Below are positions 1 through 4,894 of a stretch of DNA of 5,847 nucleotides, piece by piece. Position 1 is the stretch's first letter. The number at the start of each line of letters is the position of its first letter. A model generated the notes under the pieces. It did no database searches. It had not been told where the DNA came from and saw only the letters and a program-made list of their open reading frames with translations. The position numbers and the translations under genes are program-made. Location: assembly GCA_017651645.1 (NCBI GenBank), contig JAGCCO010000139.1, forward strand, positions 1 to 5,847. The letters run 5' to 3'. The stretch is from Bacteroidales bacterium. Its GTDB lineage: Bacteria > Bacteroidota > Bacteroidia > Bacteroidales > F082.

Positions 1-643
1 CGACATAAAATCCATCGTCATAAAATCCAGAAGCATGCACGCATACAGGCATGATCTCTCCGACCTTCACCAGATTCTCAGCCTCAACGACGACAAAGTC
101 GGCGGCGGTGGCCATCAGCGGGTTGAAGTTGTTGGTCGTGCCAAGGAACACCATGTTGCCGAACTCGTCGACGATGTTGGCGCGCAGGAAAGCGATGTCG
201 GCCTTCAGGGGCTTCTCAAGGAGGTAGTCCTTACCATCGACATTCACCACTTGCTTGCCGTCGGCCATGATGGTGCCCATGCCCGTGGGGGTCAGCACGC
301 CACCGAGACCTGCACCGTAGGCGCGGATGCGCTCTGCGAGGGTGCCTTGGGGAACGTATTCCACGATAAGGGTGCCTTCATTCTTCTGGAGGGCGGTCTG
401 TTTGTTGGTGCCGGTGTGCGACACGATAGCTTTCTTCACTTGGTGGTTGGTCACCAGTTTGCCGTGGGCCACTTCGTCGTAGGCCGTATCGTTGGCAATG
501 ATAGTGAGGTCCTTAACGCCTTTGGCGACGATGGCGTCGATGATTTGAACCGGGCTTCCCACGCCGAGGAAACCGCCGATCATGATGGTCATGCCGTCGT
601 GAACCTTCTCGACAGCTTGCTCTAATGTAATCTGCTTGTTCAT
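1..643 (-). CDS. atoD: CoA-transferase subunit A (acetate/acetoacetate CoA-transferase alpha, AtoD type), 3' end cut by window edge
   Basis: The reading frame starts at ATG 643 and gives 214 codons before the edge. Seen: DGMTIMIGGFLGVGSP at residues 17-32, which fits the family-I CoA-transferase signature (DG..[hydrophobic]3-GGF...G.P). Further family blocks follow in order: LTIIANDTAY, IVSHTGTN, VPQGTLAERIR, GAGLGG.LTPTG.GT and NFNPLM. Known of the family: the alpha subunit pairs with a beta subunit that carries the catalytic glutamate, and the cytoplasmic complex moves CoA between short-chain acids such as acetate, butyrate and acetoacetate. The usual length is about 217-220 residues, so only a few residues are missing; the beta-subunit gene would be expected just off the left edge. 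The substrate cannot be read from sequence. Oddity: the last visible residues, HASGFYDDGFYV, replace the usual TPG-x-[FV]-[VI]-D-type ending and are encoded by a 15-bp tandem repeat. A consensus promoter lies upstream. Confidence 0.93.
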   Translation of the reverse strand, partial: MNKQITLEQAVEKVHDGMTIMIGGFLGVGSPVQIIDAIVAKGVKDLTIIANDTAYDEVAHGKLVTNHQVKKAIVSHTGTNKQTALQKNEGTLIVEYVPQGTLAERIRAYGAGLGGVLTPTGMGTIMADGKQVVNVDGKDYLLEKPLKADIAFLRANIVDEFGNMVFLGTTNNFNPLMATAADFVVVEAENLVKVGEIMPVCVHASGFYDDGFYV

Positions 644-694
644 AATGTGTTATGTTTTAGATTTTGAATTGTTGTTGCTGAGAATAAAAGTCTG

Positions 695-726
695 CAAATT
701 TAGTGGGTTTTCCGTCATTTTCCAAA
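695..726 (-). promoter_or_regulatory. Bacteroidota-type promoter of the CoA-transferase gene
   Basis: On the minus strand TTTG (726-723) is followed after 20 bp by TAAATTTG (702-695). This matches the phylum consensus TTTG-N19..21-TAnnTTTG. Transcription would begin near 688 and leave a leader of about 45 nt before ATG 643. A second TTTG at 730-727 is spaced less well. Confidence 0.75.
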
Positions 727-799
727 CAAATTAATATTTATTTTATAAAGAGGTGTGTAACCCTAATAATGTCAGTATTTTATCCCCTTGGTTGAAGCA

Positions 800-867
800 G
801 GTTTTGAAAAGCATGTCATTCCTGCGAAAGGCTGTGCGAGGGCATGGAATCTATGCTTTTTAAAACC
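800..867. repeat. REP-like palindromic element, copy 1
   Basis: This is a 68-bp imperfect palindrome. The outer arms GGTTTTGAAAAGCAT (800-814) and ATGCTTTTTAAAACC (853-867) pair at 14 of 15 positions, and the inner arms are ATTCC/GGAAT. The core from ATGTCATTCC (813-822) to GGAATCTAT (846-854) recurs in inverted orientation in copy 2. The form resembles the dispersed GTCATTCC...GGAAT repeat families known from many bacteria. An open frame across it on the minus strand has no support as a gene. Confidence 0.72.
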
Positions 868-877
868 GTTCATAACC

Positions 878-940
878 GCCTGCCTCATATAGATTCCCTC
901 TCGCCCACTTGCCCTTGCTGGAATGACATAGAAGGCAGGC
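878..940. repeat. REP-like palindromic element, copy 2 (inverted relative to copy 1)
   Basis: The outer arms GCCTGCCT (878-885) and AGGCAGGC (933-940) pair perfectly. The core read on the minus strand runs from ATGTCATTCC (929-920) to GGAATCTAT (897-889), the same boundary sequences as copy 1, with a related GC-rich middle. Only 10 bp separate the two copies. The outer stem differs completely in sequence from that of copy 1 but still pairs. Confidence 0.72.
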
Positions 941-950
941 TGTTGAAATA

Positions 951-987
951 AAAAAAGCCGCCAAGTGATTGGCGGCTTCCTTTTTTT
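951..987 (-). terminator. Strong bidirectional intrinsic terminator ending the sigma factor/small gene transcript
   Basis: The perfect 8-bp stem GCCGCCAA (957-964) / TTGGCGGC (969-976) has a 4-nt loop. On the minus strand it is followed directly by a run of T (956-951). On the plus strand it is followed by TTCC and seven T. It lies 13 nt beyond the stop codon of the 65-residue gene. It could also stop plus-strand transcripts. Confidence 0.9.
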
Positions 988-999
988 CATCCAGTTACT

Positions 1000-1197
1000 T
1001 TAGTTATTCATGAAGGCGACTTGCCCCATCAGGCCGGTGCTCACCGACTCGTAGGCTGCGGCGTAGTCGAACAGGTAGCGCAAAACGTTGCGGCTGGGTT
1101 TCTGTTGCTCGCTCTCCCTACGGAAAACATCTCTGATCTGTGATACCAATATTTCGTCTTCAACGGATGAGGGGTAAGAGGTGTAACTATTTGTCAT
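1000..1197 (-). CDS. Small conserved-looking protein (65 aa) encoded downstream of the sigma factor
   Basis: ATG 1197 to TAA 1000, 65 residues, soluble, with no signal peptide or membrane segment. The N-terminal half is charged (EDEILVSQIRDVFRRESEQQ, residues 13-32). The C-terminal part reads PSRNVLRYLFDYAAAYESV (34-52) and ends in a hydrophobic tail with MNN. From memory, small proteins with a PSxxxLxxxxxYxxAY-like C-terminus follow sigma-factor genes in other Bacteroidales; I could not verify this here. Support for a real gene: codon use like the neighbours, same strand as the sigma factor, position 83 nt after its stop, and a strong terminator immediately behind. Its function is unknown. 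A role in modulating the adjacent sigma factor is inference from position only. The start codon sits 2 nt after a 12-of-13-bp hairpin, which may regulate translation. Confidence 0.75.
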   Translation of the reverse strand: MTNSYTSYPSSVEDEILVSQIRDVFRRESEQQKPSRNVLRYLFDYAAAYESVSTGLMGQVAFMNN

Positions 1198-1199
1198 AG

Positions 1200-1233
1200 G
1201 CGTTTGTTAGGTTAGACTTTACCTTACAAACGC
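1200..1233 (-). promoter_or_regulatory. RNA hairpin abutting the start codon of the 65-aa gene
   Basis: In the transcript the arms GCGTTTGTAAGGT (1233-1221) and AACCTAACAAACGC (ending at 1200) form a 13-position stem with one mismatch and an 8-nt loop. Only two nucleotides (C, T) separate it from ATG 1197. No U-tract follows, so it is not a terminator. It would cover the ribosome landing site, or alternatively act as a protein-binding palindrome or processing site. Confidence 0.65.
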
Positions 1234-1280
1234 AGTCCCTCTCCGATTATTATATAGAGATGAAAATATTTTTCTGCAAA

Positions 1281-1868
1281 TTAATATGTCAGCGTCATAT
1301 TGTTGGCAACCATCATCTTACGCAAGTTGATCAAGGCGTAGCGCATGCGGCCAAGTGCCGTGTTGATGCTCACGTTGGTAATGTCGGCGATGTCCTTGAA
1401 GCTCATGTCGTCGAAGATGCGCATCCTGAGTACCTCGCGCTGCTCGTCGGGAAGGAAAGCGATCATGCGGTGCAGGTCGCTGTGGACTTGGTCGACGATC
1501 ATGCCTTGCTCGACGGAATGGTCAGTAATCGGGACGTTGTCGATGTAGTTGTAGTCCTCGCTCGACGACTCCACTGTGGGGATGCGGTTCTCCTTGCGGA
1601 AATGGTCAATGACGAGGTTATGGGCGATGCGCATGGCAAACTGCACGAAACGCCCATCGTCCTTGTAGCCCTTCGACTTGATGGTCTGGATCACCTTGAC
1701 AAAGGTATCCTGAAAGACATCATCAGCCAACTGCTTGTCTTTCACAAGCGTGAGTATGTAGGAATAAACTTGTTTCTGGTATCTACCAATCAATAATTCA
1801 AAACTGTGAACATCACCCTCCTGGTAGCGTTCAATCAGCTCTTTGTCGCTTTTCACTATGTTGGACAT
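1281..1868 (-). CDS. RNA polymerase sigma factor, sigma-70 family, ECF type
   Basis: The protein has 195 residues. Region 2 spans about 24-93 (FELLIGRYQKQVYSYI, then LADDVFQDTFVKVIQ, then IAHNLVIDHFRKENR for core binding and -10 recognition). After an acidic linker at about 98-125, region 4 spans about 133-186 (FLPDEQREVLRMRIFDDMS, then an HTH, FKDIADITNVSINTALGRMRYALINLRKMM). Regions 1 and 3 are absent, as in ECF factors. It acts in the cytoplasm with core polymerase; its regulon cannot be inferred. ATG 1868 is chosen because AAAGGGGG precedes it by 5 nt; an in-frame TTG at 1895 would add nine residues without such a site. No FecR-like or membrane anti-sigma gene is adjacent; instead a 65-residue soluble protein follows. 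The leader is about 100 nt and carries a short GCACT/AGTGC stem (1888-1904) just before the ribosome site. Confidence 0.95.
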   Translation of the reverse strand: MSNIVKSDKELIERYQEGDVHSFELLIGRYQKQVYSYILTLVKDKQLADDVFQDTFVKVIQTIKSKGYKDDGRFVQFAMRIAHNLVIDHFRKENRIPTVESSSEDYNYIDNVPITDHSVEQGMIVDQVHSDLHRMIAFLPDEQREVLRMRIFDDMSFKDIADITNVSINTALGRMRYALINLRKMMVANNMTLTY

Positions 1869-1873
1869 CAGGT

Positions 1874-1881
1874 CCCCCTTT
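1874..1881 (-). promoter_or_regulatory. Purine-rich ribosome binding site of the sigma factor gene
   Basis: AAAGGGGG on the minus strand lies 5 nt before ATG 1868. Bacteroidota genes usually lack Shine-Dalgarno sequences, and none of the other genes here has so clear a site. It decides the start in favour of 1868 over TTG 1895. Confidence 0.6.
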
Positions 1882-1973
1882 CTTTGTGCACTCAACGTAA
1901 GTGCTTGTTAATAAAGGGTATAGATCTTTCGATAGCGTCTCTCCTATTGATTAGTTAGTGAATTTTTACACCG

Positions 1974-2006
1974 CAAAGATACGGATTTTTTGAATTTGCA
2001 AGCAAA
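1974..2006 (-). promoter_or_regulatory. Promoter of the sigma factor / small gene operon
   Basis: Minus strand: TTTG (2006-2003), a 21-bp spacer, then TATCTTTG (1981-1974), a good match to TTTG-N19..21-TAnnTTTG. The start would be near 1967, giving a leader of about 100 nt. Confidence 0.75.
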
Positions 2007-2143
2007 AAATGAGATTTTTTTTCGTTGGAGGGCAATAAATTCACTTTCGTTTATTTTGTTTTTTTGCTGGTATTTTTCCTTCGTATTCACAATTTTTATG
2101 AATTGGGCGCCATAATTGGTGCAAACATTATGTCAATCGCGAT

Positions 2144-2174
2144 GCAAAAGTAGACAGAAATTGTCTCCTTTTGC
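2144..2174. repeat. Hairpin/inverted repeat GCAAAAGTAGACA / TGTCTCCTTTTGC
   Basis: The 13-nt arms 2144-2156 and 2162-2174 pair at 12 positions around a 5-nt loop. On the minus strand the left arm includes TACTTTTG (2152-2145), which fits the -7 consensus TAnnTTTG, but no TTTG stands at the -33 distance. There is no T-run next to the stem, so a terminator is unlikely. Confidence 0.55.
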
Positions 2175-2194
2175 TTCTAGATTACAATAATCTA

Positions 2195-2234
2195 TGCAAT
2201 GAGTTCTGCAAAAATGCAACGAATATGCAACAAC
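2195..2234. repeat. Direct repeat copy A, TGCAAC-rich
   Basis: 40 bp containing TGCAAT, TGCAAA and two TGCAAC hexamers. It aligns with copy B at about 33 of 41 columns with one gap, and the core CAAAAATGCAACGAAT is identical in both (here 2209-2224). Confidence 0.6.
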
Positions 2235-2303
2235 TTTTTGTTTGAACCAGAACACAATCAGTTGAAAAACAGTTAATTAATTACATTTCTGGCTATTGTT
2301 TTT

Positions 2304-2344
2304 TGCAACGAACTCAACAAAAATGCAACGAATTCTGCAACGAC
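2304..2344. repeat. Direct repeat copy B, TGCAAC-rich
   Basis: 41 bp containing three TGCAAC hexamers (2304, 2324, 2336). It has the same orientation as copy A, about 109 bp away, and shares the identical core CAAAAATGCAACGAAT. It lies just beyond the terminator of the HTH gene. Confidence 0.6.
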
Positions 2345-2350
2345 ATATCG

Positions 2351-2383
2351 TAAAAATGGCTCATAACCATTTTATGAGCCATT
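2351..2383 (-). terminator. Intrinsic terminator of the HTH gene
   Basis: A perfect 11-bp stem (AATGGCTCATA 2355-2365 with TATGAGCCATT 2373-2383) has a 7-nt loop. On the minus strand it is followed by a T-rich tract ending in A. It lies about 30 nt after the stop codon at 2413. Confidence 0.82.
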
Positions 2384-2412
2384 AAGTACAAAGACCATTG
2401 TCTGTTCAAATC

Positions 2413-2799
2413 CTAATCATCAAAGTCATCGTCGAAGCTTCTACGTTCTGTTTGATTGCGTTGAGCTAGGATTTTAGCATCACGGATGGCATTGAGCTCT
2501 GCTCGTGACATGTGACGACTCGATGCTATCCAATCATCAATTTCAGATTTTTTGAACTTAATGCGACGGGTTTTGTCTTCTTTGTAGAATGGGATATAGC
2601 CGAGACGTTTCCAACGACGCACGGTTTGTTGCGATGGATGGTCAGGATGGTAAGCGCATAATTCCTCAATGGTCATGTAGGTGTCTTTGCCTGAAGTATC
2701 CTCACGCAGTTCCTCGCAAATGGATTTAATTTCCGCCAATTCATCCAAAATCTTGGCAACAGCTTGCGGAAGCTGATCAAAAGTGATTGTGTCTAACAT
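2413..2799 (-). CDS. Helix-turn-helix domain protein (HTH_17 / MerR-like, excisionase-like fold)
   Basis: 128 residues from ATG 2799 to TAG 2413. The N-terminus (FDQLPQAVAKILDELAEIKSICEEL, 7-31) looks like a short coiled coil, common before this domain in Bacteroidota proteins. The winged-HTH follows at about 41-94: YMTIEELCAYHP, then SQQTVRRWKRLGYIPFYKEDKTRRIKFKKSEIDDWI, the usual pattern of a recognition helix, a basic wing and a closing helix. A basic stretch and a strikingly acidic end, SFDDDFDD, close the protein. The family includes DNA-binding regulators and recombination directionality factors of mobile elements. No integrase is visible, so a regulator is the safer reading. It has its own -7 box (2829-2822) and terminator, and is therefore probably transcribed alone. 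Base composition is poorer in G+C than the sigma or uvrA genes. Confidence 0.85.
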   Translation of the reverse strand: MLDTITFDQLPQAVAKILDELAEIKSICEELREDTSGKDTYMTIEELCAYHPDHPSQQTVRRWKRLGYIPFYKEDKTRRIKFKKSEIDDWIASSRHMSRAELNAIRDAKILAQRNQTERRSFDDDFDD

Positions 2800-2821
2800 A
2801 GTACTTAATTTTTAGATTCCG

Positions 2822-2829
2822 CAAAGATA
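2822..2829 (-). promoter_or_regulatory. -7 box of the HTH gene
   Basis: TATCTTTG on the minus strand matches TAnnTTTG and is identical to the boxes before the sigma factor and RhuM-Fic genes. No TTTG lies at the right distance upstream, so the -33 half is weak. A start near 2815 would leave a leader of about 16 nt. Confidence 0.55.
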
Positions 2830-2883
2830 ACTATCGAATTTGCAAAGTTTTTACATTTTCGAGGTTTTACTTTTGAAATGCGC

Positions 2884-2916
2884 AAAAACTCACAAATTTT
2901 GCAAATATTTGTGAGT
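2884..2916 (-). terminator. Intrinsic terminator of the metallophosphoesterase gene
   Basis: A perfect 10-bp stem, ACTCACAAAT (2888-2897) with ATTTGTGAGT (2907-2916), has a 9-nt loop that itself contains TTTGCAAA. On the minus strand the stem runs into five T. It lies 21 nt after the stop codon at 2938. The stem is A+T rich, so strength is moderate. Confidence 0.75.
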
Positions 2917-2937
2917 GCTCTATGTTATTTTCCAAAC

Positions 2938-3738
2938 CTACACAACCACATTCTTCTTCGGGTCAAACCCGTTAGCCAAATGCTCTCCATACGACACGTA
3001 TCCTAGCTGATTGCATATAATTTTGGTCTTCCCTATTTGTGCGTCAATGTTACGGTGTGAGTGGCCATAAATCCAGTAGTCGATGCAGGAATCCGCGATG
3101 TAGTCACCTAATTCCACAGTGAAAGCGCCATTGATGTCGCTGCCACGAAACTCTTCAGCCGTGCAAAGTTGCGTAGGCACATGGTGCGAGAGTACGATTT
3201 TTGTCTTTGTCTTGCTCTCAGCCACCTCCTGTTTTATAAATCGCAGACACTTCTCGTGCTCTTGGTTGAAATTGTATGAGCTGAGTCGATGCCCTTCGTA
3301 TCTAATCCGATAGAAATCGCTCACTCCACGTTCAGTAATATACGAATAACAAGGCTCAATATACGACCAAAGTGTGGAGACAATGATGTCGACATCATCG
3401 AGATGAACCACTGCGTTATAGTATGCATGGATGTTAGGACGGATCTCTTTGCAATAGCCATCCGGCATGGTGGCAAGGTCGTAGTAACCATAGAAATCAT
3501 GGTTGCCGAAACAAACGATAACTTGCTTATAGTGCTCGGAGGCCCAATCCCAAAAGGAATATCGAGAATAGGTGTCCTGTCCCGATTGGGGCGTGTCGAG
3601 ATAGGCCGTGTCGCCAGCAATGAGCAGGATGTCGCCCGTCACTTCCAAGGGATGCTCTTCCAACCATACCCTGTTCTGCGGGAACTCCAAATGAAGGTCG
3701 GAGACGTATTGAATTCGCAATGATGTGGATGAGGTCAT
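2938..3738 (-). CDS. Calcineurin-like metallophosphoesterase
   Basis: 266 residues from ATG 3738 to TAG 2938. All five metal-binding/catalytic blocks of the family are intact and in order: D14-L-H16 (VSDLHLEF), GD43 (IAGDTAYL), GN79-H80-D81 (CFGNHDFYG), SH185-H186 (LSHHVP) and GH226-S-H228 (IYGHSHRN). The end has the NQLGY motif (243-247) seen in a subgroup of these enzymes. A two-metal phosphodiesterase or phosphatase in the cytoplasm is expected; no signal peptide is seen and the substrate is unknown. Extension to an upstream TTG (3795) would add 19 residues with no family resemblance, so ATG 3738 is preferred. It lies 61 nt after the RhuM-Fic stop on the same strand, with no terminator between, so read-through is likely. 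A weak own promoter (TTTG 3796-3793, 20 bp, TACATTAA) is possible. Confidence 0.92.
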   Translation of the reverse strand: MTSSTSLRIQYVSDLHLEFPQNRVWLEEHPLEVTGDILLIAGDTAYLDTPQSGQDTYSRYSFWDWASEHYKQVIVCFGNHDFYGYYDLATMPDGYCKEIRPNIHAYYNAVVHLDDVDIIVSTLWSYIEPCYSYITERGVSDFYRIRYEGHRLSSYNFNQEHEKCLRFIKQEVAESKTKTKIVLSHHVPTQLCTAEEFRGSDINGAFTVELGDYIADSCIDYWIYGHSHRNIDAQIGKTKIICNQLGYVSYGEHLANGFDPKKNVVV

Positions 3739-3748
3739 GTTGCTAGTT

Positions 3749-3769
3749 ATTAAGTATTTATAACTTAAT
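3749..3769. promoter_or_regulatory. Palindrome upstream of the metallophosphoesterase gene, possible operator
   Basis: The 7-bp arms ATTAAGT (3749-3755) and ACTTAAT (3763-3769) flank a 7-bp spacer, 10 bp before ATG 3738. This could be a dimer-binding site or a weak RNA hairpin. In A+T-rich DNA such a palindrome can occur by chance. Confidence 0.35.
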
Positions 3770-3799
3770 GTACACGATTTGTGAATTGCGAACAAATTG

Positions 3800-4795
3800 T
3801 CAATTTTTTTGGTTTATCAGGTTCACCACTACCTTAACCATCACGTCTTTTTCTTCGGGCTTGCTTTCGGCAATCATCAATGTGAGGGCAACAAGGGTGT
3901 TGTCGGCAATACGTTTGCTGCCGTCCTCTCGGTAGAGGATGCCGTTGTTGTTGAGGAACCATAGAAACAAGGTGGCGGCAATGCGTTTGTTGCCGTCGCT
4001 AAACGAATGGTTTTTTGTGACCAAATACAGCAGCATAGCGGCTTTTTCCTCCACGCTGGGATAAAGGTCGTTGCCGCCGAAAGTCTGGTATATCTGCCCG
4101 ATACTGCTCTTAAAAGAGTCGTCTTTTTCGTTGCCAAATAGGGTGCTGCCACCAAACTTCTGCCGCAAGGCTGCAATGGCTTGCATGGCATTCTCGTATG
4201 TTGCCTGAAATTTCTCTTCTTGGGTTATTTCTTTCATGCCCAAGCGTTGATAGTCGTAATCGTCAAGCGTATCCAATGCATATGTGTAATCAACTACGAT
4301 GTCAAACAAGGCTTGGTTCTCGTCGTTATTCAACAACGGTTGGTTTTGCAATGTCCGTCCCACCATCTGCACCAACTGACGAAGTTCGCTGATTTGGCTT
4401 TTCCGAATCTTTTCATTCACCGCATAACCTTTCAACAGATAATCTTTCAAAACCCTGTTTGCCCATTGACGAAATTGAACACCGCGCTGACTTTTGACAC
4501 GATAACCGACAGAGATGATGACGTCGAGATTGTATAAGACTACCTCTTGCTTTTGTTGTTTTCCTTTTATTGCGCCATGCTGAGTGGTGTGTGCAAATTT
4601 TGCACATACCACTTTCTCGTCCAGTTCCCCTTCTCGGAAAACGTTGCGAATATGACGCCCTATGACGGTTCTGTCCTTCTGAAATAATTCTGCCATTTGC
4701 GCTTGAGTCAGCCAAACAGTTTCATTTTCCATTCTTACCTCAATGGCCGTTTGCCCGTCGTTCGTTTTATATATGACTATCTGATTTTCTTCCAT
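3800..4795 (-). CDS. RhuM-like protein fused to a Fic/Doc domain (virulence protein RhuM/Fic/DOC family)
   Basis: 331 residues from ATG 4795 to TGA 3800. Residues about 5-125 are the RhuM-type region: VWLTQAQMAELFQKDRTVIGRHI looks like a DNA-binding helix-turn-helix, followed by YNLDVIISVGYRVKSQRG and FRQWANRVLKDYLLKGY. A helical linker leads to a Fic/Doc domain at about 225-331 with the active-site motif HSFSDGNKR (263-271): catalytic His263, the Asp-Gly-Asn anion-binding loop and Arg271. Known of the family: Fic enzymes AMPylate targets, while Doc toxins, with K in place of the second G, phosphorylate EF-Tu. The K270 here is Doc-like, so kinase-type chemistry is possible but unproven. RhuM is named from Salmonella pathogenicity island 3; its function is unclear. 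No (S/T)xxxE(G/N) self-inhibitory helix is evident. It is divergent from uvrA and followed by the phosphoesterase gene. Confidence 0.93.
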   Translation of the reverse strand: MEENQIVIYKTNDGQTAIEVRMENETVWLTQAQMAELFQKDRTVIGRHIRNVFREGELDEKVVCAKFAHTTQHGAIKGKQQKQEVVLYNLDVIISVGYRVKSQRGVQFRQWANRVLKDYLLKGYAVNEKIRKSQISELRQLVQMVGRTLQNQPLLNNDENQALFDIVVDYTYALDTLDDYDYQRLGMKEITQEEKFQATYENAMQAIAALRQKFGGSTLFGNEKDDSFKSSIGQIYQTFGGNDLYPSVEEKAAMLLYLVTKNHSFSDGNKRIAATLFLWFLNNNGILYREDGSKRIADNTLVALTLMIAESKPEEKDVMVKVVVNLINQKN

Positions 4796-4814
4796 TTGTT
4801 ATACAATTGATTTG

Positions 4815-4822
4815 CAAAGATA
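4815..4822 (-). promoter_or_regulatory. -7 box of the RhuM-Fic gene
   Basis: TATCTTTG on the minus strand lies 19 nt before ATG 4795. The -33 position falls in a pyrimidine tract with no TTTG, so promoter strength may be low or need an activator. The leader would be only about 13 nt. Confidence 0.6.
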
Positions 4823-4842
4823 ACACTTTTTCTTCTTCCCCC

Positions 4843-4873
4843 TTTCCTATTTCCCCGCTTTTCCCTACCTTTG
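4843..4873 (+). promoter_or_regulatory. Promoter of uvrA
   Basis: TACCTTTG (4866-4873) is a full match to TAnnTTTG. TTTC at 4843-4846, 19 bp upstream, is one base off the TTTG -33 element. Transcription near 4880 would leave a leader of about 15 nt before the proposed TTG start, which argues that no earlier start is missed. Confidence 0.65.
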
Positions 4874-4894
4874 CAAATTCAATTTTTCCGAACC

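Larger units (their letters stand above)
2007..2350. other. AT-rich intergenic region without a gene
   Basis: No convincing reading frame is seen on either strand. The region holds a hairpin at 2144-2174 and two related direct repeats at 2195-2234 and 2304-2344, described separately. It also has short AATTGG repeats around 2101-2119 and a TTAATTAATTA run at 2274-2284. It separates the sigma factor promoter from the terminator of the HTH gene. Confidence 0.6.

Noticed and set aside
35..625. Long plus-strand open frame rich in His, Val and Asp
   Set aside because: It is the antisense shadow of the CoA-transferase gene, whose motifs are unmistakable.
772..990. 72-codon open frame on the minus strand
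   Set aside because: It runs through both REP-like hairpins and the terminator stem, and its protein is basic and without family features; its length is explained by the repeats.
1260..1796. 178-codon plus-strand open frame
   Set aside because: Antisense of the sigma factor gene; no motif of its own.
1869..1895. TTG start at 1895 for the sigma factor
   Set aside because: The added residues would translate the ribosome binding site AAAGGGGG, which fits ATG 1868.
2195..2344. CRISPR array
   Set aside because: Only two imperfect repeats with a spacer of about 70 bp, no cas gene, and unequal internal repeats.
2413..2799. HTH protein as a definite excisionase of an integrated element
   Set aside because: The fold fits, but no integrase or second attachment site is visible in the window, so the narrower name is not supported.
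3739..3795. TTG start at 3795 for the metallophosphoesterase
   Set aside because: The extra 19 residues are not family-like and cross the ATTAAGT/ACTTAAT palindrome; ATG 3738 directly precedes the conserved N-terminus.
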